Assembly: GCF_032918005.1 (NCBI RefSeq)
Contig: NZ_CP136628.1
Coordinates: 1,597,501 to 1,661,500, forward strand
Direction: 5' to 3'
From: Bradyrhizobium sp. NDS-1
Lineage (GTDB): Bacteria; Pseudomonadota; Alphaproteobacteria; Rhizobiales; Xanthobacteraceae
Length of the DNA: 64,000 nt
Shown here: in pieces, positions 56,733-64,000 of the stretch
Layout of the letters: each line of letters opens with the position of its first letter
Position numbering within the stretch: position 1 is the first letter of the stretch
Notes under the pieces: model-generated
Seen by the model: only the letters and a program-made list of their open reading frames with translations
Database searches by the model: none
Told to the model about the DNA's origin: nothing
Program-made: the position numbers and the translations under genes

Positions 56733-57917
56733 TCAGACGATGAAGTCGCTCGCCTTGAGATCGGCAGCACGGACACCATCCAGCGTGATCGTGTCGTTGG
56801 CCGTCAGCTGGATCACCGCATGGCCAGCACCGTCGTCGCTGATCAGGCTCTTCAGATCGGTCCAGCCCGCAAAGCCGTAAGCGTGAAGGTCGATCACATC
56901 ATGCTCCCGAACCGTACTGCCGACGGCCATATTGCCCTGATTGAAATCGTTGATCACATCTTGGCCCGAGCCTGTCCCGAATACGAAAAGATCGTTGTTC
57001 GGTCCGCCCCAGAGTTGATCGTTGCCGCCGCCGCCGTCGAGGAGATCGCGGCCGCCCGTGATAGAGCCGGGCGCGGTCGGGGCATAGATGCGTGCATCGC
57101 CATACAGCCAATCGCCGCGCTCGCCGCCGAGAAGGATATCGTTTCCGCCATGCGTATTGCCCGACATGTTCGAGGCGTCTCCGGTGAGCGCGATGGACGT
57201 CGAGTCGGGATTGCCATCGACGGTCGCGATCAGGATGTCATCGCCTCCCCGGGCGTTGTCGCTCATGTAATGCGTATCCCCCTCGAGGGAGGCTCCTCCC
57301 GAACGGGCTTCGACGCCGACGGTGTAGATGAGGATGTCGTTGCCGCCAAATGTGTTGCCGCTCATGGCGTAGAGCGCGTCCCCCGACATCGACGCTCCGC
57401 CATAGATGCCGGCCTGGGTCACGTTGAGGATATCGTTGCCGCCATGGGCATTGTCGCTCATGACGTAACCGGTGTCGCCGCCGAAGGAGCCAGACGCTCT
57501 GCTCCCCATCACTGCGATGATATCGTCATTGCCTCCCCTTGCATCGCCCGACATCGTGTTTCCAGCGTCGCCCAGTACAGAGAGGCTCGAATATCTCGTG
57601 TGCGAGGCATCGACGTAGATCGTGTCGTTGCCGCCACGGGAGTGACCGGACATCGTCTGCGCATCGCCGTCGATATACGTATAGGTGCCCTCGCCCTCGA
57701 CGTCCGCGACGAGCAGGTCATTTCCCCCGCGAGAGCGCCCCTGGAGGTCTGCGTCGTCACCCAGCAAGGTCAAGACGCCGTGACCCGCACGGACCGTGGC
57801 TATCATTACATCGTTCCCGCCGTGGGCGTCGGTTGGCAGGCCCGGATCTCCAGAAGCGGTCACAACTTGCAGGTCGCCGACGCTGACGATGATCGTGTCG
57901 TTTGGCATGCGGCGCAT
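56733..57917 (-). CDS. RTX-like protein with eight or so tandem GGND repeats
   Basis: From ATG 57917 (after GGGAG) the 394-residue protein is made largely of tandem units of about 35-45 residues, each with a variable strand part, a GD-A/MSG segment and an acidic turn such as GGNDIL, GGNDTI, GGNDDI or GGNDVM (nine GG-D turns). A short classical RTX-like end follows ([41 protein letters not shown]), then a C-terminal DFIV typical of type I secretion substrates. No N-terminal signal peptide is present. No protease or lipase domain and no secretion genes are nearby. Calcium binding is inferred from the repeats. Confidence 0.75.
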   Translation of the reverse strand: MRRMPNDTIIVSVGDLQVVTASGDPGLPTDAHGGNDVMIATVRAGHGVLTLLGDDADLQGRSRGGNDLLVADVEGEGTYTYIDGDAQTMSGHSRGGNDTIYVDASHTRYSSLSVLGDAGNTMSGDARGGNDDIIAVMGSRASGSFGGDTGYVMSDNAHGGNDILNVTQAGIYGGASMSGDALYAMSGNTFGGNDILIYTVGVEARSGGASLEGDTHYMSDNARGGDDILIATVDGNPDSTSIALTGDASNMSGNTHGGNDILLGGERGDWLYGDARIYAPTAPGSITGGRDLLDGGGGNDQLWGGPNNDLFVFGTGSGQDVINDFNQGNMAVGSTVREHDVIDLHAYGFAGWTDLKSLISDDGAGHAVIQLTANDTITLDGVRAADLKASDFIV

Positions 57918-58132
57918 CGCGCAACTCCCACTTGATGTTCGGGCGCGCTCGGAGAGAGCATCACGCTTCTCCCGCCACGCCACGGTCTGCTGCGTGACCT
58001 ATCTTCGTTGCATTAATGGCGGAGATTTGCCCGAGGTTAGGAGAAATGCGATCAGCGTGTCGTCATGCTGTTTCAGAGCGCCAATGCAAGCACGCCGCGC
58101 ATGTCGGCGTGCTTGCTCGTGCACGGTTCCGC

Positions 58133-59350
58133 TCAGCCCGGCCCCGCCCCCTGCGTCGCCGTGTACACGGCGTAGAGCGACTGGCTCGCGGCCATGAACA
58201 GGCGGTTGCGCTTGGGGCCGCCGAAGCAGACGTTGCCGCAGACTTCCGGCAGGCGGATGCGGCCGAGCAGCTTGCCCTCCGGCGACCACACGGTGACGCC
58301 GCTGTAGCCAACGGCGCGGCCGGCATTGCTGGAGGCCCAGAGATTGCCGTTGACGTCGCAGCGCAGGCCGTCCGGCCCGCATTTGACTCCGTCGACCACG
58401 CAATCGCTGAACTTCCTGTGGTTGGACAGCTTGTTGTCGCTGCCGACGTCGAACACGAAGATCTCGCCCTTGCCGCCGGGGCCGGTGTCGCCGGGTCCCT
58501 TGCCGGTCGAGGCGACGTAGAGCTTCTTGTAGTCGGGCGAGAAGCACAGCCCGTTCGGATCCGGCACCTGGTCCTCGGTGACGACGAGGTCGATGCGGCC
58601 CGAGGGATCGATGCGATAGCAATTGGTCGGCAGCTCGCGCTTGCCCGGCACGAAGCCGGCCGGCTGGCCGATCCTCGGGTTGAGCTTGCCGGCCGGATTG
58701 CTCGGGCCGCCCGCGACATCGGGCTCGCCTTCGTAAAGCTGGCCGCCATAGGGTGGATCGGTGAACCAATAGCTGCCGTCGGGATGCGCGGCGATGTCGT
58801 TCGGCGAGTTCAGCTTCTTGCCCTGATAGGAGTCGGCGAGCACGGTGGCGGTGCCGTCATGCTCGTACCGCGTCACCCGTCGCGTCAGGTGCTCGCAGGA
58901 GAGCTGGCGGCCCTGGAAGTCGAACGAGTTGCCGTTGGAATTGTTGGAAGGCGTGCGGAACACGCTGACGTGGCCGTCGTCCTCGGTCCAGCGCATCTGC
59001 CGGTTGTTGGGAATGTCGCTCCACAGCAGATATCGTCCCTGCGCGCTCCATGCCGGGCCTTCCGCCCACAGCAGGCCGGTGTGCAGACGCTTGATCGCGG
59101 TGTTGGGCTGCGCGAGATCGTTGAAGGAAGGGTCGACCGCGAGGATGTCGGGGTCCCAGAAATAAGTCGTCGGCGCGCCACGCGGGCTGAAATCGCGCGG
59201 CGGGGTGGTGATGGTGGTCGGCGGTGCGGCGGGGCCGGTCTGGGCCAGCGCAGGGCCGGCGACGGTGGCCGCGGCGCCAAGCGCAAGGCCCCGGACAAGT
59301 GTTCGTCGTGAAAGCGCAGCGTCCTGCTCACGCTGTTCTTGGCGTGTCAT
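58133..59350 (-). CDS. SMP-30/gluconolactonase-family protein, Tat-exported
   Basis: The 405-residue protein has a twin-arginine signal (LSRRTLVRGLALGAAATVAG near 13-32), and a six-bladed beta-propeller of the SMP-30/LRE type. Metal-ligand regions are visible: LLWAEGPAWS with the conserved Glu, KKLNSPNDIAAHPDGSYWFTDPPYGG with Asn and Asp, and DPNGLCFSPDYKKLYV. Homologues hydrolyse aldonolactones or related esters. ATG 59350 follows GGAGGACGCG. It stands as a single gene upstream of the repeat protein, 215 bp away. Confidence 0.9.
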   Translation of the reverse strand: MTRQEQREQDAALSRRTLVRGLALGAAATVAGPALAQTGPAAPPTTITTPPRDFSPRGAPTTYFWDPDILAVDPSFNDLAQPNTAIKRLHTGLLWAEGPAWSAQGRYLLWSDIPNNRQMRWTEDDGHVSVFRTPSNNSNGNSFDFQGRQLSCEHLTRRVTRYEHDGTATVLADSYQGKKLNSPNDIAAHPDGSYWFTDPPYGGQLYEGEPDVAGGPSNPAGKLNPRIGQPAGFVPGKRELPTNCYRIDPSGRIDLVVTEDQVPDPNGLCFSPDYKKLYVASTGKGPGDTGPGGKGEIFVFDVGSDNKLSNHRKFSDCVVDGVKCGPDGLRCDVNGNLWASSNAGRAVGYSGVTVWSPEGKLLGRIRLPEVCGNVCFGGPKRNRLFMAASQSLYAVYTATQGAGPG

Positions 59351-59672
59351 CGCGTCCTCCCAGTGATGTTCGGCTGGCCGGTTGATCCGGCCGAGCAACC
59401 GGAGGTTAATGCGGTCCAGCGCCGGTTGCGAGGGCGGAAATCGGATTCGCGCGATGTCGCGGCCGCAATCCCGTCATATTCGAATGCGCTCGAAAGGGAC
59501 GCGCTTCGCGTCCGCCTTGTGACATTTGCAAGGCTCGAAAATGTTCCGCGGGCTTGAGCAAAAATTTGCTTGCGGCAAAGCGCAGCATGCAACGCATTCG
59601 GCCGGGTTCAAGTCATGATTTTGCGCGCATTGCCCCGCAGACCCCGTCCGGGGGCGATGAACGGAGTTAAAC
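59351..59672. other. Intergenic region upstream of the lactonase and small membrane-protein genes
   Basis: About 320 bp with no gene supported. It must contain divergent promoters for the lactonase gene and for 59673, but I could not pick out convincing -35/-10 pairs. A GACGCGCTTCGCGTC hairpin lies at 59499-59513. Confidence 0.5.
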
Positions 59673-59936
59673 GTGGCTGGCGTCATCGTATTGATCGTGT
59701 TGCTGGGGATCGCATTCGCGGCCGGCTATTTCACGCGTGAATTCATCTCCAACAAACGACGTGCGGAAGCCCGCCGCTGGCGCGAGTATTCCGAGCCGGA
59801 TTGGCTCCCGGCCAACGCGCCAGCCAATACCAACGAGATCGCGAGCGCCATCACGGCCGTACCCGTGGTCAACGGCGAGCTCGGCCAGATGCTGAACCGC
59901 TGGGAGACGAGGGCCCGCGCCCGCCGCGCGGGGTAG
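59673..59936 (+). CDS. Small single-span membrane protein, 87 residues
   Basis: GTG 59673 follows GGAGTTAAAC. The protein has one N-terminal membrane helix (VIVLIVLLGIAFAAGYF) ending in a basic patch (NKRRAEARRW) that keeps the tail cytoplasmic, then a soluble region with a Pro/Asn-rich linker (PANAPANTNEI) and a basic end. I know no function for it. Residue use and ribosome-binding site support it as a real gene. Confidence 0.65.
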   Translation: MAGVIVLIVLLGIAFAAGYFTREFISNKRRAEARRWREYSEPDWLPANAPANTNEIASAITAVPVVNGELGQMLNRWETRARARRAG

Positions 59937-60339
59937 GGGCGGCTACGGCGCCTTGTCTGTGTCGGCCTCTGTCAACCCAGCGTCGCAAAAATATTCCACT
60001 TTACCGAAATTCGGTTCGGCGTATGTGTCGTGCATCCCGGCTCACTCAAGAGGGGCGATCATGAGGTCGTCATTTTCGCGAGCCGGGTCTGCGGTGGACG
60101 CGGCAGCGTCGGCGCGAGAGGTGCGGGCAGGGCGGGTAGTCCCTGTGAGCCCGTAACCGCGTGCGGACGACGGCGCTGCCAGGCTTCGTCTCGCTGTAAG
60201 TTTCCGGCTCCGTCGACAGGGCTGGGAATACTGCGGCGACATGGCGGGCCGCGCGTACGGCAAAACCGTGTGGTCCTGGCCGTCGTTGCCACGGTCAAGT
60301 TCTGCGGAGGTGCGAGCGAGCCCAACCGGGCGGACTGCA

Positions 60340-60560
60340 TCATCCAATTCGCGGGGCGAGGGAGGCCAGAGGAAAGTTCGGCTCCCGGGAGAGCACGGCA
60401 TAAGCCGTCCGACCATCGCGCAGGGAAGGCCGAGTGATCGGCACCACCTGTATGCTGCTGTGCGGTTCTTCCTGCGTGCGCATGTCGCGCAGCGGACCGC
60501 GGGTGCGAGCTGGCACCCGGCCTTCCCTGCGCCCTCTTGGTCTTGAGGGTGGAGTGATCA
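60340..60560 (+). repeat. Structured repeat element with an RNase-P-like sequence box
   Basis: GCGCAGGGAAGGCCG (60418-60432) is a perfect 15-bp inverted repeat of CGGCCTTCCCTGCGC (60518-60532). Inside lies the hairpin GGGTGC-GAGCTG-GCACCC (60501-60518), and CCCTC...GAGGG follows it. Upstream, GAGGAAAGTTCGGCTCCCGG and AGCACGGCATAAGCCGTCCG (60369-60412) recall the GAGGAAAGTCCGGGCTCC...ACGGTGCCGGATAACGTCCG core of bacterial RNase P RNA. I know similar elements from other Bradyrhizobium loci. It is too short to be a working RNase P RNA. Confidence 0.6.
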
Positions 60561-60652
60561 AGCAAAGCTCGGGCGAGTTCAGCCGCGAGAGCGATAAGGC
60601 GTGTCTGCAAGCGAGATGGTGCGGGAAGCGCGATGCGGTTGCGTCACACTCC

Positions 60653-60768
60653 GTCATTGCGAGCGCAGCGACCTGTCCGCCGAAGCCTTGGCGAAGGCGG
60701 AAGCAATCCAGAAATCCATCCGCGGAGGCAGTCTGGATTGCTTCGTCGCAAGGGCTCCTCGCAATGAC
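60653..60768. repeat. CATTGCGAG-family palindromic repeat
   Basis: GTCATTGCGAG (60653-60663) is a perfect inverted repeat of CTCGCAATGAC (60758-60768), with an inner pair GCAATCCAGA / TCTGGATTGC. It contains a direct variant of AAGCCTTGGCGAAGGCGG. I recognise this as a second, widespread repeat family of Bradyrhizobium. Confidence 0.8.
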
Positions 60769-60797
60769 GTGCAGGGCGCGCGTCCCTCTCCGTTCTC

Positions 60798-60955
60798 GTG
60801 CCCCGGACGCAGCGCAGCGCCCCCGGCGATGCGAAACATCGTCCGGGGTGGTGCGCTGCAGAGCCGGGGCCCATCTCGCCGTATTGTGGGTGTGGCCCTG
60901 GGTCCCGGCTCTGCGCCGCAGCGTAAGAACGGCGCAGCGTGTCCGGGACACGGAG
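60798..60955. repeat. GTGCCCCGGACGC-type repeat
   Basis: GTGCCCCGGACGCAGCGCAGCG at the left is answered by GCGCAGCGTGTCCGGGACAC at the right, with inner pairs GAGCCGGGGCCC / GGGTCCCGGCTC (60861-60872 and 60900-60911). It is a third repeat family, immediately next to the previous one. Confidence 0.75.
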
Positions 60956-61104
60956 ACCAAGCCCCCAACCAGGTCAGCCCCCTTGACCATCTTTTGGCGT
61001 TGCAGTTGCTGCCATTTCTCGTCTAGAAACAGGCCACAGAGCCTCCCGGCAACCAACCGTCAACGGTTTTGACCGAGGATTTGTGGGCTCAAAAGGGTCT
61101 GGCA

Positions 61105-61224
61105 ATGCTGATTCGCGGCCACATCGAGGGGATTTCGGGGGAGGTGGCTCTGGCCGCCGCCACGATCCCGGCCGCGCTGCTGCCCACCCTCCTTATTGGC
61201 GGCCTTCTTCTTACTTGCCCCTGA
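61105..61224 (+). CDS. leuA leader peptide (39 residues, Leu-rich end)
   Basis: ATG 61105 follows AAAAGGG at 7 nt and opens a 40-codon frame ending at TGA 61222-61224. Its last third reads LLPTLLIGGLLLTCP: seven Leu in 15 residues, with a final run of three. It lies 108 nt upstream of the leuA ATG, and its stop codon is inside the first hairpin arm of the structure at 61218-61295. This is the expected design of a leucine-sensing attenuator. It is longer than most leader peptides. Confidence 0.8.
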   Translation: MLIRGHIEGISGEVALAAATIPAALLPTLLIGGLLLTCP

Positions 61225-61295
61225 GGGCCGGCTGGGCGCTACGCGCCTGGGCACTCAGGGGTTGGTCGAGATCACCGGACACCTCAGGCGCCCAG
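61218..61295 (+). promoter_or_regulatory. Alternative hairpins of the leuA leader
   Basis: CCCCTGAG (61218-61225) pairs perfectly with CTCAGGGG (61254-61261), enclosing GGCGC-TAC-GCGCC (61235-61247). A competing helix is CTGGGCGC (61232-61239) with GCGCCCAG (61288-61295), and CCTGAGG (61220-61226) can pair with CCTCAGG (61282-61288). The two sets exclude each other. No U-tract follows 61295, so the output may not be intrinsic termination. Confidence 0.6.
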
Positions 61296-61332
61296 ACCAT
61301 TGAACGGCGCAAAAGCTCAAAAGGAATTTGAA

Positions 61333-62895
61333 ATGGCCACCGCGAACAAGTCCGACAAGGACCGCGTCATCATTTTCGACACCACGCTGCGCGACGGCGA
61401 GCAGTGCCCCGGCGCCACCATGACCTTCGAGGAAAAGCTCGAGGTCGCCGAGTTGCTGGACGATATGGGCGTGGACGTCATCGAAGCCGGCTTCCCCATC
61501 ACCTCGGAAGGTGACTTCCAGGCCGTCAGCGAGATCGCCCGCCGCTCCAAGAACGCGGTTATTGCGGGCCTGTCCCGTGCGCACCCGGCCGATATCGACC
61601 GCTGCGCCGAGGCGGTGAAGTTTGCAAAACGCGGCCGCGTCCACACCGTGATCGCGACCTCGCCACTACACATGCGGGTGAAGCTGAACAAGACCCCGGA
61701 GCAGGTGATCGAGACCTCGGTCGCCATGGTCGCGCGCGCGCGCAACCAGATCGACGACGTCGAATGGTCGGCCGAGGACGGCACCCGCAGCGAGATGGAT
61801 TTCCTGTGCCGCATCGTCGAGGCCGTGATCAAGGCCGGCGCGACCACGGTGAACATCCCCGACACCGTTGGCTACACGGTGCCGGAGGAATACACCCACT
61901 TCATGAAGACGCTGATCGAGCGCGTGCCGAATTCGGACAAGGCGATCTTCTCCGTGCACTGCCATAACGATCTCGGCATGGCGGTCGCCAACTCGCTGGC
62001 CGGCATCACCGGCGGCGCGCGTCAGGTCGAGTGCACCATCAACGGCATCGGCGAACGCGCCGGCAACGCCGCGCTCGAAGAGATCGTGATGGCGATCAAC
62101 GTGCGCAACGACAAATTCCCCTATTGGAACAAGATCGACACCACCCAGCTCACTCGCGCCTCGAAGGTGGTCTCGGCGGCAACCTCGTTTCCCGTCCAGT
62201 ACAACAAGGCCATCGTCGGCCGGAACGCGTTCGCCCATGAGAGCGGCATCCACCAGGACGGCGTGCTGAAGGACGCTTCGACCTACGAGATCATGCGTCC
62301 CGAGATGGTCGGCCTGAAGCAATCCTCGCTGGTGCTGGGCAAGCATTCCGGTCGCCATGCCTTCGTGCACAAGCTGGAGGAGATGGGCTACAAGCTCGGC
62401 CCGAACCAGCTGGAAGATGCGTTCACGCGGATGAAGGCTCTGGCCGATCGCAAGAAGGACATCTACGACGAGGACATCGAGGCGCTGGTCGACGAGAAGA
62501 TGGCGGCCTCCCACGACCGCATCAAGCTGACCTCGCTGACCGTGATCGCCGGCACCCATGGCCCGCAGCGCGCGACCATGAAGCTCGACGTCGACGGCCA
62601 GATCAAGATCGAGGAGGCCGAGGGCAACGGTCCGGTGGACGCGGTGTTCAACTGCATCAAGCGCCTGGTCCCGCACGAGGCCAAGCTCGAGCTGTACCAG
62701 GTCCACGCGGTCACCGAAGGCACCGACGCGCAGGCGGAGGTATCGGTTCGCCTCTCGCAGGAGGGGCGTTCGATGACGGCCCGCGCGGCGGATCCGGATA
62801 CGCTGGTGGCCTCGGCCAAGGCCTATCTCGGTGCGCTCAACAAGATCGTCATGAAGCGCCAGCGCGACACGGTGAGCACCGCGGCGGCGAGCTGA
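61333..62895 (+). CDS. leuA: 2-Isopropylmalate synthase LeuA
   Basis: LeuA condenses acetyl-CoA with 2-oxoisovalerate, the first step specific to leucine. The 520-residue protein has the HMGL-like catalytic barrel with FDTTLRDGEQCPGATM near the N terminus (metal-binding Asp), VHCHNDLGMAVANS with the metal-binding His-x-His, and the C-terminal LeuA allosteric domain (about 390-510) for leucine feedback. ATG 61333 follows AAAAGGAA; the in-frame TTG at 61300 is disfavoured because it lies directly after the leader structure. Regulation by leader-peptide translation is likely. Confidence 0.96.
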   Translation: MATANKSDKDRVIIFDTTLRDGEQCPGATMTFEEKLEVAELLDDMGVDVIEAGFPITSEGDFQAVSEIARRSKNAVIAGLSRAHPADIDRCAEAVKFAKRGRVHTVIATSPLHMRVKLNKTPEQVIETSVAMVARARNQIDDVEWSAEDGTRSEMDFLCRIVEAVIKAGATTVNIPDTVGYTVPEEYTHFMKTLIERVPNSDKAIFSVHCHNDLGMAVANSLAGITGGARQVECTINGIGERAGNAALEEIVMAINVRNDKFPYWNKIDTTQLTRASKVVSAATSFPVQYNKAIVGRNAFAHESGIHQDGVLKDASTYEIMRPEMVGLKQSSLVLGKHSGRHAFVHKLEEMGYKLGPNQLEDAFTRMKALADRKKDIYDEDIEALVDEKMAASHDRIKLTSLTVIAGTHGPQRATMKLDVDGQIKIEEAEGNGPVDAVFNCIKRLVPHEAKLELYQVHAVTEGTDAQAEVSVRLSQEGRSMTARAADPDTLVASAKAYLGALNKIVMKRQRDTVSTAAAS

Positions 62896-62907
62896 CGAGC
62901 GAAGTTC

Positions 62908-62990
62908 GCCATTCCGGGGCGATGCGAAGCATCGAGCCCGGAATGACGAGATTCCGGGCTCGGTCCTGCGGACCGCCCCCGGAATGACGG
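62908..62990. repeat. CATTCCGG-family palindromic repeat
   Basis: GCCATTCCGGGGCGATGCGAAGCATCG is followed by CCCGGAATGACG, ATTCCGGGCTCGG and CCCCGGAATGACGG. The GATGCGAAGCATC core is the same as in the copy at 78-160, forming a subfamily distinct from the 28211/49577 copies. It follows leuA and may help end its transcript. Confidence 0.8.
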
Positions 62991-63116
62991 CCAAGGTGAT
63001 GCCTGCCCTGCTAACGGCCAATAGCAGCGGAAGCCGCCGGGCTGTATTGATACTGTCGGCATGAGGATAGGCCGCTCGGCACGCCGGCGGCTCAAATAAA
63101 ACAACAGGGAGAGATT

Positions 63117-64000
63117 ATGCGCACCTTCGCGATCGCTGCGTCCGTCGCGGCATTGGCATTTGGCCTGACCGGCCCCGCACTGGCCCAATCGCCGATCATC
63201 ATCAAGTTCAGCCACGTCGTCGCCACCGACACGCCGAAGGGCAAGGGCGCGGAGAAATTCAAGGAGCTCGCCGAGAAGTACACCGGCGGCAAGGTCAAGG
63301 TCGAGGTCTATCCGAACTCGACGCTCTACAAGGACAAGGAAGAGCTCGAGGCGCTCCAGCTCGGCAGCGTGCAGATGCTGGCGCCGTCCAACTCGAAGTT
63401 CGGGCCGCTCGGCATCCGCGAGTTCGAGGTGTTCGATCTGCCCTACATCCTTCCCGACCTGAAGACGCTGCGGAAGGTGACGGAAGGCCCGCTCGGCACG
63501 AAGCTGCTCAAGCTGCTTGATGCCAAGGGCATCACGGGACTTGCCTATTGGGACAACGGCTTCAAGCAGATGAGCGCCAACAAGAAGCTGGTGACGCCTG
63601 CCGACTATCAGGGCCTGAAATTCCGCATCCAGTCCTCGCGGGTGATCCAGGCCCAGTTCAAGGCGCTGAGCTCCCTGCCGCAGGTCATGGCGTTCTCGGA
63701 AGTCTACCAGGCGCTCCAGACGGGCGTGGTCGACGGCCAGGAGAACACCTGGTCGAACATCTATACCCAGAAGATGCACGAGGTGCAGAAGTACATCACC
63801 GAGACCAATCACGGCTATATCGGCTACGTCGTGATCGTGAACAAGAAGTTCTGGGACGATCTGCCGGCCGACATCCGCGACCCGCTCACCAAGGCGATGA
63901 AGGAAGCGACCGACTTCAGCAACACGCAGTCGCAGAAGGAAAACGACGACGCGCTGGCCGAGATCAAGAAGAGCGGCAAGAGCGAGATCGTCAAGCTCAC
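63117..64000 (+). CDS. TRAP transporter periplasmic receptor DctP (partial, runs off the right edge)
   Basis: The frame starts at ATG 63117 after GGGAGAGATT and stays open to the end of the window (about 294 residues seen). A signal peptide (about 1-23, ending PALAQ) precedes the DctP fold: IIKFSHVVATDTPKGKGAEKFKELAEKYTGGKVKVEVYPN, GLKFRIQSSRVIQAQFKALSSLPQVM with the conserved Arg that binds the ligand carboxylate, and VYQALQTGVVDGQENTWSN. TRAP receptors bind C4-dicarboxylates and other organic acids. The membrane subunits would be expected just beyond the window. Confidence 0.93.
   Translation, partial: MRTFAIAASVAALAFGLTGPALAQSPIIIKFSHVVATDTPKGKGAEKFKELAEKYTGGKVKVEVYPNSTLYKDKEELEALQLGSVQMLAPSNSKFGPLGIREFEVFDLPYILPDLKTLRKVTEGPLGTKLLKLLDAKGITGLAYWDNGFKQMSANKKLVTPADYQGLKFRIQSSRVIQAQFKALSSLPQVMAFSEVYQALQTGVVDGQENTWSNIYTQKMHEVQKYITETNHGYIGYVVIVNKKFWDDLPADIRDPLTKAMKEATDFSNTQSQKENDDALAEIKKSGKSEIVKL

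Larger units (their letters stand above)
59937..61104. other. Long repeat-rich intergenic region before leuA
   Basis: Nearly 1.2 kb without a credible gene. From 60340 onwards it is filled by three stacked repeat elements, listed separately. The first 400 bp show no repeat and no coding frame I would defend. A weak promoter (TTGCAG 61000-61005, CTAGAA 61023-61028, 17-bp spacer) may drive the leuA leader. Confidence 0.6.

Noticed and set aside
56547..57935. A 462-residue plus-strand frame opposite the RTX-like gene
   Set aside because: The minus-strand frame shows periodic GGND turns and a ribosome-binding site; the plus frame only shows the mirrored periodicity.
60369..60412. RNase-P-like box as a functional rnpB gene
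   Set aside because: The surrounding sequence is far too short and lacks the second P4 strand (ACAGAA-type box), so it cannot be a working RNase P RNA; kept only as a repeat with a curious likeness.
61300..61332. In-frame TTG extension of leuA
   Set aside because: ATG 61333 has a better ribosome-binding site (AAAAGGAA) and the usual N terminus.

Overview
The window is about 64 kb of GC-rich chromosome from an alphaproteobacterium of the order Hyphomicrobiales, most probably Bradyrhizobium. The evidence is the serB-miaA-ilvB-ilvN-ilvC and leuA genes, the very large number of ABC-transporter binding proteins, and interspersed palindromic repeats (CATTCCGG...CCGGAATG, CATTGCGAG...CTCGCAATG, GCATGATCCGG) that I know from Bradyrhizobium and its relatives. 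I see no rRNA, tRNA, CRISPR array, transposase or prophage. The content is core metabolism plus a large uptake and catabolic repertoire.

Region 1 (1-9.1 kb) is branched-chain amino acid synthesis. After the tail of a probable Do-type protease and a divergent serB/miaA pair comes a complete transcription-attenuation leader: a promoter, a 21-residue leader peptide rich in Ile/Leu/Val, an antiterminator and a U-tract terminator. It is followed by ilvB and ilvN. A methyltransferase, an EamA and a LysE-type exporter, ilvC, a terminator and a short-chain dehydrogenase follow. leuA, at the other end of the window (61.3 kb), also has a Leu-rich leader peptide, so two branches of the pathway appear to be controlled by leader translation.

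Region 2 (9.4-31 kb) holds a membrane sulfatase/LTA-synthase-like enzyme, an osmoprotectant ABC system with a fused permease-binding protein, a NitT/TauT-type ABC system, a Nudix hydrolase, a LivKGFHM-type operon running with overlapping ends into a PPK2 polyphosphate kinase and a patatin lipase, a large MscS channel, an orphan Bug receptor, an NAD-malic enzyme, an RlpA-like lipoprotein and several small proteins.

Region 3 (31-41 kb) contains an 895-residue Baeyer-Villiger-type monooxygenase fused to an HSL-family esterase, a type-B carboxylesterase whose nucleophile serine is replaced by Asp, a DODA-type dioxygenase, a SemiSWEET, and the overlapping glgC-glgA pair.

Region 4 (42-49.6 kb) looks like an organosulfur acquisition cluster: three sulfonate-type binding proteins, one permease/ATPase pair, an SfnB-like acyl-CoA-dehydrogenase-fold protein and an SsuD-like FMN monooxygenase. 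The divergent promoters at its left end share a 13-bp element.

Region 5 (49.8-64 kb) has a CmcJ-like oxidoreductase, a small secreted double-psi barrel protein, a Gfo/Idh/MocA oxidoreductase, an orphan Liv-type binding protein, a short UvrA paralogue, an RTX-like tandem-repeat protein, an SMP-30-like lactonase, a block of stacked repeats (one with an RNase-P-like sequence box), leuA with its leader, and a TRAP DctP receptor that runs off the end.
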